Part shown: positions 46,120-55,664 of the stretch, piece after piece | Layout of the letters: each line of letters opens with the position of its first letter | How positions within the stretch are numbered: the stretch's first letter is position 1 | Origin: DUQX01 sp050948825 | GTDB lineage: Bacteria > Bacillota > Dethiobacteria > DTU022 > UBA8154 | Length of the DNA: 64,000 bases | Reading direction: 5' to 3' | NCBI GenBank assembly: GCA_050948825.1 | Contig: JBMNEO010000003.1 | Location: 62,001 to 126,000 of the forward strand | Notes under the pieces: model-generated | Told to the model about the DNA's origin: nothing | The model's input: only the letters and a program-made list of their open reading frames with translations | The model's database searches: none | Made by a program: the position numbers and the translations under genes

Positions 46120-46974
46120 TTAATAATTTCCTCTGGCGCTGGTTAAGATCAAATTAACGTAGGCATCAATTTTGCCTATTTTTTCCCTCTCGGCAACACC
46201 ACCCATAATCAGGTTGGCGGGATCCACTGTCCTTAATGCGTTTAGCTCCGCGCCGGTAGGGGGAGGCGCAGTTTTCAGATTTTCCCCTATCTTGAGTTCC
46301 CACGCTACTGCATTTTTCACCTCCTCTAGCGTTACTCCGGGATAAAGTGTATCCAGATACATCTCTCTTGTTGCTGCATCAAAGTAGAAAAGAGCCTTAT
46401 CGGTAACAACTGCCGAAGGACCATATCCAAGCAAGCCGGCTCTCTCCCTTGCCCCCGGGGTTCCATCTAAAAAGCCTGGTGTAGTTAAATAGTCCACCTT
46501 TTCAACGAAACGATGTCTTTCCAGCTTCATCATTACAACTACTCGCCCCACCGAGGAGCCAATATCGTTTCCTCCACCGCTTCCAGGCAAGCGTACTTTT
46601 GGTTTGTAGTAATCGCCTTTATCAAATATTGCAGTGGTATTCAAATTTCCATAGCGGTCAATCTGTGCAGCTCCCAAAACCCCCACATCGTAAAAACCAC
46701 ACTGCAAATCTCCAAATACACGCCACTCAGAACTAAGGCTTAAGGCATAATCAGCAGCTGAGGAATCCCCCACGTTAAAATCCACCCTCATTTTTTCCGG
46801 CCCAATGGAGCCGGACTCATAAACAAGGCTTAAATGAGGTGCATGAAAACGCTTGGCTAAAATTCCAGCGACCAAGGGAATCCCGATACCAACAAATACG
46901 TTTTCCCAGTCCTTAAATTCTTTACAGGTCATAATGGCCATCATCTCTGCAGGAGTATAGTTACGACCATTCAT
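46120..46974 (-). CDS. CoA-transferase beta subunit (GctB-like)
   Basis: 284-residue family I CoA-transferase subunit. The catalytic Glu that forms the gamma-glutamyl-CoA thioester is in LVYESGSIG (about residue 50). VGVLGAAQIDRYGNLNTT and GSGGGNDIGSS are typical of the glutaconate CoA-transferase beta subunit group. The ATG start lies about 11 bases after AGGAGAG. It pairs with the subunit upstream (47 bases away). Substrates are probably two short acyl groups; glutaconate, propionate, succinate and acetate are all possible. Confidence 0.85.
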   Translation of the reverse strand: MNGRNYTPAEMMAIMTCKEFKDWENVFVGIGIPLVAGILAKRFHAPHLSLVYESGSIGPEKMRVDFNVGDSSAADYALSLSSEWRVFGDLQCGFYDVGVLGAAQIDRYGNLNTTAIFDKGDYYKPKVRLPGSGGGNDIGSSVGRVVVMMKLERHRFVEKVDYLTTPGFLDGTPGARERAGLLGYGPSAVVTDKALFYFDAATREMYLDTLYPGVTLEEVKNAVAWELKIGENLKTAPPPTGAELNALRTVDPANLIMGGVAEREKIGKIDAYVNLILTSARGNY

Positions 46975-47021
46975 GGGCAGATCACTCTCCTAAAAAATGT
47001 TATATAACTTCTTTCAATTCT

Positions 47022-47957
47022 CTAAGCATGAATACGGTTAAACTGACGTTCCAGGTATGTCAATTTTTGCAACCGGCTCCAGCCAACCTTATTACAATAT
47101 GCATTATGATCTTCGCATCCGAATACATAAGTATCCAACCATTTTAAAAATCCTTCACGAGTACTGCTGGTCTTGTGATACTCCCCACAGAAGAGTACAT
47201 CGTAAGCATAGTAACCATAACAAGACTGAGGATGACAACCATAGGGCACTTGTACCACCGCATCCACACAATAAAAGGGAATAATGGTTAAATTACCGTT
47301 TCTTCTGATCTCTTCCGGGGATACTATTTCTTCACAAGTAATGATCGTATGCTTGGCTGCCCGGACCTTATTTTCATCATTGCCGGTGAAACCCCAAACC
47401 TGAGCATTGCCCATTACGTCGGCACGCTGGACATGAATAAAAGCTACATCCGGCCTGACTGCGGGCACAAGAGCCAAAGGTTTTCCTTCATACGGATCAT
47501 TTATTACTTTAATTCTTTTATTATATTTGAGTATATCCGACCCCAGCATAGAGCGGGTGGCCATAAAAGGAATATTTAATGCTCCGGCCAGGTAGCGCAT
47601 ACTGATAGCCGCATTGGACCAGTCCTCTACCTCAATAGGTTGAGGAACACCTTGCTCTACTGCTCTGCGAATATTGGGGGCAAGCCCAATCGCGCCGTAA
47701 CCTAAATAAGCACCTTCCCACCTTTTTATACAACCGGCCCCCACCAGCAAATCCATGATATCTGTTTTGCTATCATCTATGACCGTCAAATCCTTAATTC
47801 CCTGTCTTATAATTTCATGCGCTACCGCCACACAATCACGACCGATAAAACCACCAAAACAAATTGTAGACCCATCAGCAATATACTTGCTGACTGCATC
47901 TTTTAACGACATTTCTTTATTAGCATTATTAGCACCAACCTTACTGCTAGCTGACAT
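47022..47957 (-). CDS. CoA-transferase alpha subunit (GctA-like)
   Basis: 311-residue partner, starting at the ATG nine bases after AGGAGG. The start of the fold is MSLKDAVSKYIADGSTICFG with GGFIGRDC. PDVAFIHVQRADVMGNAQVWG is the usual substrate-loop block. The subunit split and sizes match glutaconate CoA-transferase-type enzymes rather than SCOT. It lies between malic enzyme and the beta subunit in a dicarboxylate operon. Confidence 0.85.
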   Translation of the reverse strand: MSASSKVGANNANKEMSLKDAVSKYIADGSTICFGGFIGRDCVAVAHEIIRQGIKDLTVIDDSKTDIMDLLVGAGCIKRWEGAYLGYGAIGLAPNIRRAVEQGVPQPIEVEDWSNAAISMRYLAGALNIPFMATRSMLGSDILKYNKRIKVINDPYEGKPLALVPAVRPDVAFIHVQRADVMGNAQVWGFTGNDENKVRAAKHTIITCEEIVSPEEIRRNGNLTIIPFYCVDAVVQVPYGCHPQSCYGYYAYDVLFCGEYHKTSSTREGFLKWLDTYVFGCEDHNAYCNKVGWSRLQKLTYLERQFNRIHA

Positions 47958-47998
47958 CCATTCTAACCTCCTGAATTGCTAATGATTACGGCTTCAAT

Positions 47999-49333
47999 TT
48001 ATTTTTCAGTGTAACGCGGAATAATACCGCTATCCATCAGTATCTTTGTCTCTTCCCTGGCTCTCTTTATCTTCTCTTCCGCCATTTTGTATACTTCGCT
48101 ATAGGTTAACTGCAGGCGCGCAACCCCTTCTTCAATAGCCTGCATGGCTGTTGCCGCTGCAATCCTGGGGAAAACCTCGAAATCATCCATTGACGGCAGG
48201 ATCGCTTCAGGATTTAATCCTTTTTCAGCGGCGCAAGCAGCCAGTTCTTTTGCAGCGGCAATACACATGGTATCGGTTATCGTGCCGGCTTGAACATCTA
48301 GAACACCGCGGAAAATACCCGGGAAACCAAGCGAATTGTTGACCTGGTTGGGGAAATCCGAACGTCCTGTAGAGACAATGGCGGCACCGGCTTCTTTTGC
48401 TTCCCAGGGCCATATTTCCGGGACTGGGTTTGCACAGGCAAACACAATAGCATCCTTCGCCATCAGACTGACCCATTCCTTCTTAACGGTTCCCGGCCCC
48501 GGCCTGGATAGGGCAATAGCCACATCTGCTTTTTCCATGGCTTGTGGAATTCCCCCGCTGCGCTGGCCGGCATTTGTCATTCTAATTATCTTTAGTTTCT
48601 CAATTTGCTTTTCCCCAATATCATCTCTACCTTGATGCAGGATTCCCTTACTATCACAGGCAATAATATTTTCGGCTGCAGCACCCGCGGCAAGTAAGAG
48701 CCTAATTGTAGCCACGTTGGCCGCTCCTACACCAATTACAGCGATAGTTGCCTTTGCCAGGTCCTTGCCAACTATTTTCAGAGCATTATACAGTCCGGCA
48801 AGAGTAACGCAGGCAGTACCTTGCTGGTCATCATGCCATACAGGAATATGACATTCCTGGCGCAAACGTTCCAGGACATAAAAGCACTTGGGGCTTGCTA
48901 TATCTTCCAAGTTAATCCCACCAAAAGTTGGCTGCAGAAGCTTTACGGTATTAATTAGCTCATCCGGGTCCCGCGTATCAAGGCAAAGCGGAAAAGCGTC
49001 AACTCCTCCGAGATACTTATAAAGAAGAGCCTTTCCTTCCATAACCGGCAGCGCAGCTTCCGGGCCGATATCCCCCAGGCCCAATACTCTCGTCCCATCC
49101 GATACCACCGCTACAAAATTTGCCTTGTTTGTATGCCTGTAAACCTCTTCTTTATTGGCGTGGATCGCCTGGCATGTAGCAGCCACACCGGGGGTATACC
49201 AGATCGCAAAATCGTTGTAATCGCGAACCGGTGATTTCAATGATACCTCTATTTTACCGCGATAAAAAGGATGCAGCTTCATTGCATCCTCAGCAGGCTT
49301 GTTTGCTTTAGACAAAAGCTCATCGTTCTTCAA
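47999..49333 (-). CDS. NAD(P)-dependent malic enzyme
   Basis: 444 residues. It oxidatively decarboxylates malate to pyruvate and CO2. It contains WYTPGVAATCQAI with the catalytic Tyr, the catalytic Lys region GKALLYKYLGGVDAF, the metal-site stretch VWHDDQQGTA, and the Rossmann motif VIGVGAANVATI. TTG 49333 is preferred (eight bases after AGAGGG) over the GTG at 49342. It is next to fumarase, so fumarate to malate to pyruvate is a continuous route. Confidence 0.93.
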   Translation of the reverse strand: MKNDELLSKANKPAEDAMKLHPFYRGKIEVSLKSPVRDYNDFAIWYTPGVAATCQAIHANKEEVYRHTNKANFVAVVSDGTRVLGLGDIGPEAALPVMEGKALLYKYLGGVDAFPLCLDTRDPDELINTVKLLQPTFGGINLEDIASPKCFYVLERLRQECHIPVWHDDQQGTACVTLAGLYNALKIVGKDLAKATIAVIGVGAANVATIRLLLAAGAAAENIIACDSKGILHQGRDDIGEKQIEKLKIIRMTNAGQRSGGIPQAMEKADVAIALSRPGPGTVKKEWVSLMAKDAIVFACANPVPEIWPWEAKEAGAAIVSTGRSDFPNQVNNSLGFPGIFRGVLDVQAGTITDTMCIAAAKELAACAAEKGLNPEAILPSMDDFEVFPRIAAATAMQAIEEGVARLQLTYSEVYKMAEEKIKRAREETKILMDSGIIPRYTEK

Positions 49334-49407
49334 AAGGATCACCCTCTTTTCTACTTTGAGTTAATAAAGGTTAATATTTTGTTTTATAAACCGAAGATCT
49401 GCCGGAT

Positions 49408-49962
49408 TTATTCTCCGGCAAATCTTCTGCGGCCGGATGCGTAAAGGTCGTTGCCGTAGGAATCATTGATTACTATAACCGGAAAATCTTCAACTACAAA
49501 CCGGTGTATTGCTTCCGGCCCAAGTTCGTGATAAGCAACAACCTCTGCTTCTTTAATTCTCTTTGCCAGAAGGGCACCGGCGCCTCCCGTAGCGGCCATG
49601 TAAAGCGCCCGGTGTTCTTGCAGGGCTTTTCGTACGGCATCACTGCGAAGGCCTTTTCCGATCAAGCCCTTAACACCTTGCTTGAGCAGTAAAGGAGTGT
49701 AAAGATCCATCCTGCCGCTGGTCGTTGGGCCTGCAGATCCTGTAACCCGTCCGGGGCGGGCAGGACTTGGCCCCACATAATATATTATTTGCCCCTTTAA
49801 GTCTACCGGCAATTCTTCTCCCTGCTCCAGCAGCTGTACCAGCCTTTTATGAGCGGTATCCCTGGCCGTATAGACTACTCCGGATATTAGAACGCTATCC
49901 CCGGCTTTCAATTCTGTTACTACCTCATCGGTTAAAGGGACTTGTATTCTCTTTGCTTCCAA
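49408..49962 (-). CDS. Fumarate hydratase class I, beta subunit
   Basis: 184 residues, C-terminal domain of iron-sulfur hydro-lyases. It starts at TTG 49962, eight bases after GGAGG. Motifs: GPSPARPGRVTGSAGPTTSG, then YMAATGGAGALLAKRI and a catalytic PVIVINDSYGNDLY region. The family includes L-tartrate dehydratase, so tartrate is a possible alternative substrate; the malic enzyme neighbour favours fumarate/malate. It is 29 bases after the alpha subunit. Confidence 0.9.
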   Translation of the reverse strand: MEAKRIQVPLTDEVVTELKAGDSVLISGVVYTARDTAHKRLVQLLEQGEELPVDLKGQIIYYVGPSPARPGRVTGSAGPTTSGRMDLYTPLLLKQGVKGLIGKGLRSDAVRKALQEHRALYMAATGGAGALLAKRIKEAEVVAYHELGPEAIHRFVVEDFPVIVINDSYGNDLYASGRRRFAGE

Positions 49963-49991
49963 CTAAAATGCCTCCATATTTTTTATTAGCC

Positions 49992-50834
49992 TTAAATAAC
50001 CCGTTCAACATGACGGCAGGCATGGCAGTTTATGTTAACCGCGGCCGGCATAGTAGCGATATGGCACGGGAATACTTCAATGTGAACAGCCAAAGCCGTA
50101 ATCCTGCCGCCGAAGCCCTGCGGCCCAATACCGGTCCGGTTGATTCTTTTCAGCATTTCTTTTTCAAGACCGGCATAATAAGGGTTGGCGTTAGCTTGTC
50201 CGAGGGGGCGTAAAAGCGCTTTTTTAGCCAGAAGGGCTACTTTTTCAAAGGTGCCGCCAAAACCTACCCCTACCACCAACGGCGGGCAGGGATTAGCCCC
50301 GGCCAGACTCACGGTATCCACAACGAAATCAACCATTCCGCCGACTCCCTGAGAAGGAGTAAGCATTTTCACAGCGCTCATATTTTCACTTCCGCCACCC
50401 TTGGGACAAAAAACAAGTTTTATTTTATCCCCAGGCACAATATCGGTATGGATTACTGCCGGGGTATTATCGTTCGTATTAACTCTCTCCAGGGGATCTT
50501 CTACGATCGATTTCCGCAGGTACCCCTCTGTATAACCACGCCTGACACCCTCCTGTATAGACTCGTTAAAATCTCCGCCTGTCAGGTGAACATCTTGCCC
50601 CAGCTCAACGAAAATTACGGCAAAACCCGTATCCTGGCAGATAGGTATCTCTTCTTCGGCGGCAATGCGGGCATTTTCCAGCAGTTGCTTAAAAACCTCT
50701 TTTCCCGCCGGCGACTCTTCTTCTTGCAGGCCTCTTTCCAAAGCAGCAATTACATCCTGCCCCAGGAAATAATTGGCCTCTTTGCACATATCCGCAACTG
50801 CCTCGGTTAGCAGCTGCACATTAATATCACGCAT
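49992..50834 (-). CDS. Fumarate hydratase class I, alpha subunit
   Basis: 280 residues with the [4Fe-4S] ligands expected in IPICQDTG, VFCPKGGGSEN and GANPCPP. The substrate-binding GFGGTFEKVALLAKKALLRP block follows. It is the first gene of the dicarboxylate operon: fumarase, malic enzyme, CoA-transferase, decarboxylase. The ribosome site (AGTAGG) is weak. Confidence 0.92.
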   Translation of the reverse strand: MRDINVQLLTEAVADMCKEANYFLGQDVIAALERGLQEEESPAGKEVFKQLLENARIAAEEEIPICQDTGFAVIFVELGQDVHLTGGDFNESIQEGVRRGYTEGYLRKSIVEDPLERVNTNDNTPAVIHTDIVPGDKIKLVFCPKGGGSENMSAVKMLTPSQGVGGMVDFVVDTVSLAGANPCPPLVVGVGFGGTFEKVALLAKKALLRPLGQANANPYYAGLEKEMLKRINRTGIGPQGFGGRITALAVHIEVFPCHIATMPAAVNINCHACRHVERVI

Positions 50835-50952
50835 AACTTTTACCTACTCTTTTCTACTAAATTCATCCCTTGAAAATAACTTGAGGCTCACTGTCTTATT
50901 GATATTTTAATATTTTTACACGTACTCCCCCTTACCGTTTACATTAAAGATA

Positions 50953-50961
50953 ATTATATCA
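50953..50961 (-). promoter_or_regulatory. Possible extended -10 for the dicarboxylate operon
   Basis: TGATATAAT on the minus strand, an extended -10 (TGN-TATAAT) about 120 bases before the fumarase alpha start, without a clear -35. Nothing else is recognised in 50,835-51,060. Confidence 0.35.
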
Positions 50962-51060
50962 TCTTCTATCAATTTATATTGCTTTCCTGAGGCCTGCGGA
51001 TAATTGTTCCTTTATTAAATAGAAATATAAAAATTCAATTATCCTCTCTTCTTGAATACC

Positions 51061-52227
51061 TCAAAATAGCAACATAAATAAAATAGGCACACAAATCTTT
51101 ATGGATAATACTCTAAACATGTGTAGTATAGTAACATTTAATGAATTTTTTCCATAGTCTATAGCTAAGGCAATCATTACAGTAAAACCAGCAGGTGCAC
51201 AAGCCATCAAACAGGTGGCAAAATCCCACTTGGTTATTTTATGGACAATTAAGGCAATAACAAATGATGATATGCCAATTATTAAAGTTAACAATAAAAG
51301 TGTTATTAACAGTTCCCCAGATGCTAGTACTTCAAAGGTTTTCATCGAAATATTTTTTGATACTTCTAACCCCAGTCCTATTTGTATAACCCCTATTAAC
51401 CCCTTAGGTGGGGTTATTACCTCCAGGCCTATAAATGAAGCAAGTGCAACAAAGAAAGTTGCGCCTACCATTATTCCAGCAGGCACTCCAATATAATAAA
51501 ACAAACTTCCGCCAACCAAAGCAATGGTTAATGACAAAAATATAAGTTTGCATGTTTTTAAAATACCTTTATTAAAGTAGGGCGAAAACGATTGGATTGG
51601 ATGCTCCGCTTTTCTGAATATACTTAACAATTTTTCATATACTTTTTTTACGTTAATGGTAAACAGAGTTTTTAAGCATATTGAAGTTTCTCTATTGTTT
51701 TTCGTACTAATTTTTTCCTTACTGCCCTCTTTTGCAACCATAAAATGTATTATTAACGGTAATCCAATAAAGGTGCTAATCATACGCAACGTTTGGGCAA
51801 TAACAACTACAGAGACATTAGCATTAGTAGCCAGTGCCAAAACCGTCATTTCTGGGAGGCCACCTACACTGGAAGATAGTATCGCGGTTTTTAAATCCAG
51901 AAATGTTATTTTTTGCAGAATACTACCCAGCAGGAATAAATTTGTTAACGCCCACGTAATTACGATTAAAATTGGAATCAACATTTCTTTGAATTTTTTA
52001 GTTGCTTCTCTTGTCAAACCACTGCCTATATGCAATCCAAACATCAATTGGACCAAGGGATAAATAAATTCAGGGGGTAACGGCACTTCAATATTTGCTG
52101 CCCTTAAACCTCCTACCAAAAATATTGTGCCTAAAAGTGCTGGAACAGGAAATTTAATCAATTTAAATAAACCCCAACCTAAAAAACCTAATAGAAACAA
52201 TATTAATGTATCTGTCAACAGGTCCAT
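51061..52227 (-). CDS. AbrB-family (YPF0380 type) membrane protein
   Basis: 388 residues with about ten membrane helices in two similar halves. The repeated motif is seen as SSSVGGLPEMTVLALATNAN and later MACAPAGFTVMIALAIDYGK. This family (annotated ammonia monooxygenase regulator / AbrB duplication) is of uncertain function, probably transport. It is the last gene of the second dehydratase operon, 47 bases after the MmgE/PrpD gene, and may carry the substrate acid. Confidence 0.8.
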   Translation of the reverse strand: MDLLTDTLILFLLGFLGWGLFKLIKFPVPALLGTIFLVGGLRAANIEVPLPPEFIYPLVQLMFGLHIGSGLTREATKKFKEMLIPILIVITWALTNLFLLGSILQKITFLDLKTAILSSSVGGLPEMTVLALATNANVSVVVIAQTLRMISTFIGLPLIIHFMVAKEGSKEKISTKNNRETSICLKTLFTINVKKVYEKLLSIFRKAEHPIQSFSPYFNKGILKTCKLIFLSLTIALVGGSLFYYIGVPAGIMVGATFFVALASFIGLEVITPPKGLIGVIQIGLGLEVSKNISMKTFEVLASGELLITLLLLTLIIGISSFVIALIVHKITKWDFATCLMACAPAGFTVMIALAIDYGKNSLNVTILHMFRVLSIKICVPILFMLLF

Positions 52228-52274
52228 TTATTAGCCTCTACTTTCATGATTAGATATCAGGTTGAGGATTTCTT

Positions 52275-53549
52275 TTATTCTTTAGATGATAGCAGTGCTG
52301 TAATCTCGCTAATCTCTTCTACTTCTTCTAAATTAAATACCATTTCTATAATATGTTTTAGATTACTCTCAGGAATCCTTTTTGCCGAATGCTTGGCACA
52401 ATCTAAAAATTTGTTGATTATATCATCCTTAGTCACAGGATTTTTGGGGTGTCCATATGGAAAGGAAATTTGCTTTGAATAAGAGCCATCCTTTGTATTT
52501 ATAGTCAGAGAGCCTGTATTTGCTTCTTTAATCGTTAAGGATGGATTAAGTTCAAAGCTAACCTTCTTAGCAACTTCAAGTACCTCTTTATTCATGATAG
52601 CTTCAGTAGTAAAATGCTCTAGCTCAACTCTCTTATAAAATAGTGCGGTGGCAATAACAAATGGAATGCTAAACTTAGCACCTATAGATGTTTCAGGTTT
52701 TTGTTTTATTTCTAAAGGATCACATAGCTGTACATTTGTAGAACTGACGTAAGCCTTTATTTCTATTACGTCATCACAAGTTATATTGTGTGTATTTACA
52801 AGACTGAGGACCGCATCAATATAAGCATGGGTTCCTCTACAACCAGGCCATGGTTTAAAACTTACATTCTCGCACTCATAAACTTTTCCCAAATCATTCG
52901 TTAAAACTAGAGGATCGTAGTTTCCTCTAGCATACAAATTAAACAGACCCCCTTCTCCCTCAAACGGCTTATCAAATCCTCTAATACCTTCTCTTGCCAT
53001 TAATGTTGACAATACTCCTGCTTTTGCAGAAATAGCATCTCGCATCGATCTTACTATAGAATTAGCGCTAAGGGCTAATTCCCTGCTGCAGCTTGCCTGG
53101 CAGAGAGTCAAAGAAAAAGCATCTATGATTTGTTCTACGGACAAATTCATTATTTTACAAGCTGCAGCAGTAGCTCCAAAAACTGCTAAGATCTGCGGAT
53201 GAAACCAGCCATACATACAAATATCCTCATTCATAGCAAGACCCAAGCGACAAGCAAGGTCACTACCTACAATTATAGAAGTAATAAAATCCCTCCCGCT
53301 AATGTTTCCAATAGATTCTGCAACTGAAAGCGCTGCCGGTATAGTTGCAGCATTTGGGTGAAGCAGCGCTCCATCGTGAATGTCTTCAAAATCTATAGCA
53401 TGGGCCATTGATCCATTGGCAAAAGCAGCCATAATCATAGGAACTTTTAAATTAAACCCTAGAACTGTGCTTTCTTCTTTACCGCCGCCTTCGCTGGCCA
53501 ATTTTACAATTTCCTTGCAGCCTTCACCAAGAGAACTGGCGGCAATCAT
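52275..53549 (-). CDS. MmgE/PrpD family protein, N-terminus fused to activator remnant
   Basis: 424 residues from the first ATG. Family members are 2-methylcitrate dehydratase, cis-aconitate decarboxylase and relatives. Motifs: AHAIDFEDIHDGALLHPNAA, FGATAAACKIMNLSVEQI and KPWPGCRGTHAYIDA. The family similarity continues upstream of this ATG (DDIPTSAVEVAKKSLIDAFG) and there joins in frame to activator sequence at about 53,613. The natural start and first 10-25 residues are therefore missing. It may be translated from an internal start or be non-functional. Substrate unknown. Confidence 0.78.
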   Translation of the reverse strand: MIAASSLGEGCKEIVKLASEGGGKEESTVLGFNLKVPMIMAAFANGSMAHAIDFEDIHDGALLHPNAATIPAALSVAESIGNISGRDFITSIIVGSDLACRLGLAMNEDICMYGWFHPQILAVFGATAAACKIMNLSVEQIIDAFSLTLCQASCSRELALSANSIVRSMRDAISAKAGVLSTLMAREGIRGFDKPFEGEGGLFNLYARGNYDPLVLTNDLGKVYECENVSFKPWPGCRGTHAYIDAVLSLVNTHNITCDDVIEIKAYVSSTNVQLCDPLEIKQKPETSIGAKFSIPFVIATALFYKRVELEHFTTEAIMNKEVLEVAKKVSFELNPSLTIKEANTGSLTINTKDGSYSKQISFPYGHPKNPVTKDDIINKFLDCAKHSAKRIPESNLKHIIEMVFNLEEVEEISEITALLSSKE

Positions 53550-53612
53550 TACTCCAAATGCATCTATGAGACTTTTCTTCGCAACTTCAACGGCACTTGT
53601 AGGTATATCATC

Positions 53613-54369
53613 ACCGGTTATTTGAGGTTCAGTTGAAATTAAAATATCAATATTTAATGCTTCTTCTATAGCCTTAACTACGCCTTTGTTTTGCGCAACC
53701 CCGCCATGTCAATACTAAAGGTAATCGTAATCCAACCCTTTGGACCAGTCCCACCAATCTCCTTGCTATTGATCTGTTAATTTGCAGCTGCAATATCAGA
53801 AACCTCAACTCCTTGTGAGACAAGGGATATTACTTCCGATTCAGCAAAAACTGTGCACATGCTGCTAACTTCTACTTTTTTTCTTTGACTGCCGGGAAAG
53901 TATTGCCATTTCATCAATGCCAAGCTCAAGTGAACGGGCAATCACTTCCAGAAACCTCCCGGTTCCTGCTGCACACCTTATCGTTCATTACAAAGGATAA
54001 AACACTTCCGTTGCCGTCTACGCTGATAACTTTACTATCTTGACCACCGATATCAATTATTGTCTTTGCTTGTGGAAATATTGCATTAACACCTTTGGCA
54101 TGACATGTTATTTCAGTAATCTGTTCATCTGCCAAATCAACAATCTCTCTGCCATAACCTGTTGCAACACAGTATTTAATGTCATCAATTCCATTTAAGT
54201 TTTTTTCAAAACATATATTAATTACCTTATCAACGGCTTTTTTGATGATGGGGCCTGTTGGAATAATAGAAGATACTCTGATCTTCTTTTCAATATCAAG
54301 CAATACCATTTTAGTTGTAGTTGACCCCACATCTATTCCAGCAAAATAAACATTATTATTTTTGTTCAT
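53613..54369 (-). pseudogene. 2-hydroxyacyl-CoA dehydratase activator (HgdC/FldI-like), decayed
   Basis: The intact N-terminal part (54369 to about 53,975) has the ASKHA motifs FAGIDVGSTTTKMVLLD and IIDIGGQDSKVIS, then MNDK. The rest is readable in other frames: CAAGTGRFLEVIARSLELG, VEVSSMCTVFAESEVISL, SIARRLVGLVQRVGLRL, then GGVAQNKGVVKAIEEALN and EPQITG. Four single-base insertions are needed (near 53,982, 53,875, 53,775 and 53,705). The C-terminal GALGAA end is missing and replaced by the PrpD frame. The cluster ligand Cys (CAAGTG, MCTVFAES) is still recognisable. Such activators supply the ATP-driven electron to the dehydratase. Confidence 0.82.
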
Positions 54370-54402
54370 TTTTTCCCCCTTCTAAACTCCACTGTCCATA
54401 GA

Positions 54403-55659
54403 TCATTTTTTGATAGTTTCCAGAAGGGCTTTTATTCTTGTCTCAACTTGAGCATCATGAAAATAATTTGGATCTGTATGATCTACTTCAAGAACCAGTA
54501 CTGGAAGCTTATATTTTTCTTCAACTTCTCTGGCCATGTCATATGTCGTTAAGGCCCACGGACGGCAGGTGCGCGGCGAATGAATAATAACGGCATCAAT
54601 GGAATATTCCTCTATATGTCTGCGGAATTCATGATCCATTTTCCAATCAAACCTGCGTGTATAGCTGCGGCAGCAATGTTCAGCTGCAATTGTGCGCAAC
54701 GGATCACTAACATCAAATCCATCAGGCAAGATATTATCAATGGCATGATCGCCGTAGGTACCTAGCCCATATACTCCGGATATTAATACTGCATCATATT
54801 TTGCAAGCATTCGGGATAATGTTCCTAACTTATGCCAGGGGAAATTCCCTCGCCACATTATCCGATATTTTTCCTGTTCTAATACTCCAATTCCATCTTT
54901 TGCCCTTTGTGCTACTTCATTATGGAAATCTTTATAAAATGCAAGTGAAGCTTCATCACGAACAGTATTTTTGGGACCCATGGCTATCAATGCATCAAGA
55001 AAACTTACCGGAGTAGGTACATTCTTACATAGTTCCCTCGCAGCTCTCCATTCTACTGCTATTTGTTTCATTAGAAATACTATTTCATTTAACCTGGCCC
55101 AATTAAAAGGTTGTCCGGTATTCTTTTCTAAAAATCTGACAAAATCGTATAGCTGGCTTTTTACGTATTCAACGTTTCGGTCCCAGTTATTTTCATCATA
55201 GATATAGGCAGCATCTACAACAAACTTGGGAACCTTAAATATATCGCTTAACATATCGCACCACTGTATCATCGTCGGGCAGGTATTAAGTGCAAAGATC
55301 ATATCCGGTTTAGGCAACCTGTACCTCTCGGGTATTTTGTCCTCTTCACCGCGAGCCATCATTAATGCAAACCCTATATTGATTTTGGCATAGGAACAAA
55401 CATTCTCAGATAAACCTTCTGCTTCAGCTACTTCAATAAACATAGCCTGTTCTTGCCTGGTAGAAATTCTGGCGGCGTGATTTTCAGTTTGAAACCGCCT
55501 TACATTAGCAGCACTAAACATTTCATAAGGGCATGCTCCTACACACCAACAAAGCGGTCCTTTTTTATCATCAAACATATCCTTATAAAAATTATCCATT
55601 ATACCTGAAATGTTCGCAGTACATTTAACTCGGTTTACTTTTTTCTTTTCATTACTCAT
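54403..55659 (-). CDS. 2-hydroxyacyl-CoA dehydratase family subunit (FldB/HgdA-like)
   Basis: 418 residues of the dehydratase family. Likely cluster Cys are in NVCSYAKINIG, NTCPTMIQWC and SPRTCRPWALTTYD. The N-terminal CWCVGACPYEMF adds more Cys. The end reads LEVDHTDPNYFHDAQ, the family substrate/cluster motif. It starts five bases after the partner subunit's stop, indicating a heterodimer. With a class III CoA-transferase in front and an activator behind, the order copies the fldA-BC type cluster. Confidence 0.88.
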   Translation of the reverse strand: MSNEKKKVNRVKCTANISGIMDNFYKDMFDDKKGPLCWCVGACPYEMFSAANVRRFQTENHAARISTRQEQAMFIEVAEAEGLSENVCSYAKINIGFALMMARGEEDKIPERYRLPKPDMIFALNTCPTMIQWCDMLSDIFKVPKFVVDAAYIYDENNWDRNVEYVKSQLYDFVRFLEKNTGQPFNWARLNEIVFLMKQIAVEWRAARELCKNVPTPVSFLDALIAMGPKNTVRDEASLAFYKDFHNEVAQRAKDGIGVLEQEKYRIMWRGNFPWHKLGTLSRMLAKYDAVLISGVYGLGTYGDHAIDNILPDGFDVSDPLRTIAAEHCCRSYTRRFDWKMDHEFRRHIEEYSIDAVIIHSPRTCRPWALTTYDMAREVEEKYKLPVLVLEVDHTDPNYFHDAQVETRIKALLETIKK

Positions 55660-55664
55660 CCGCT

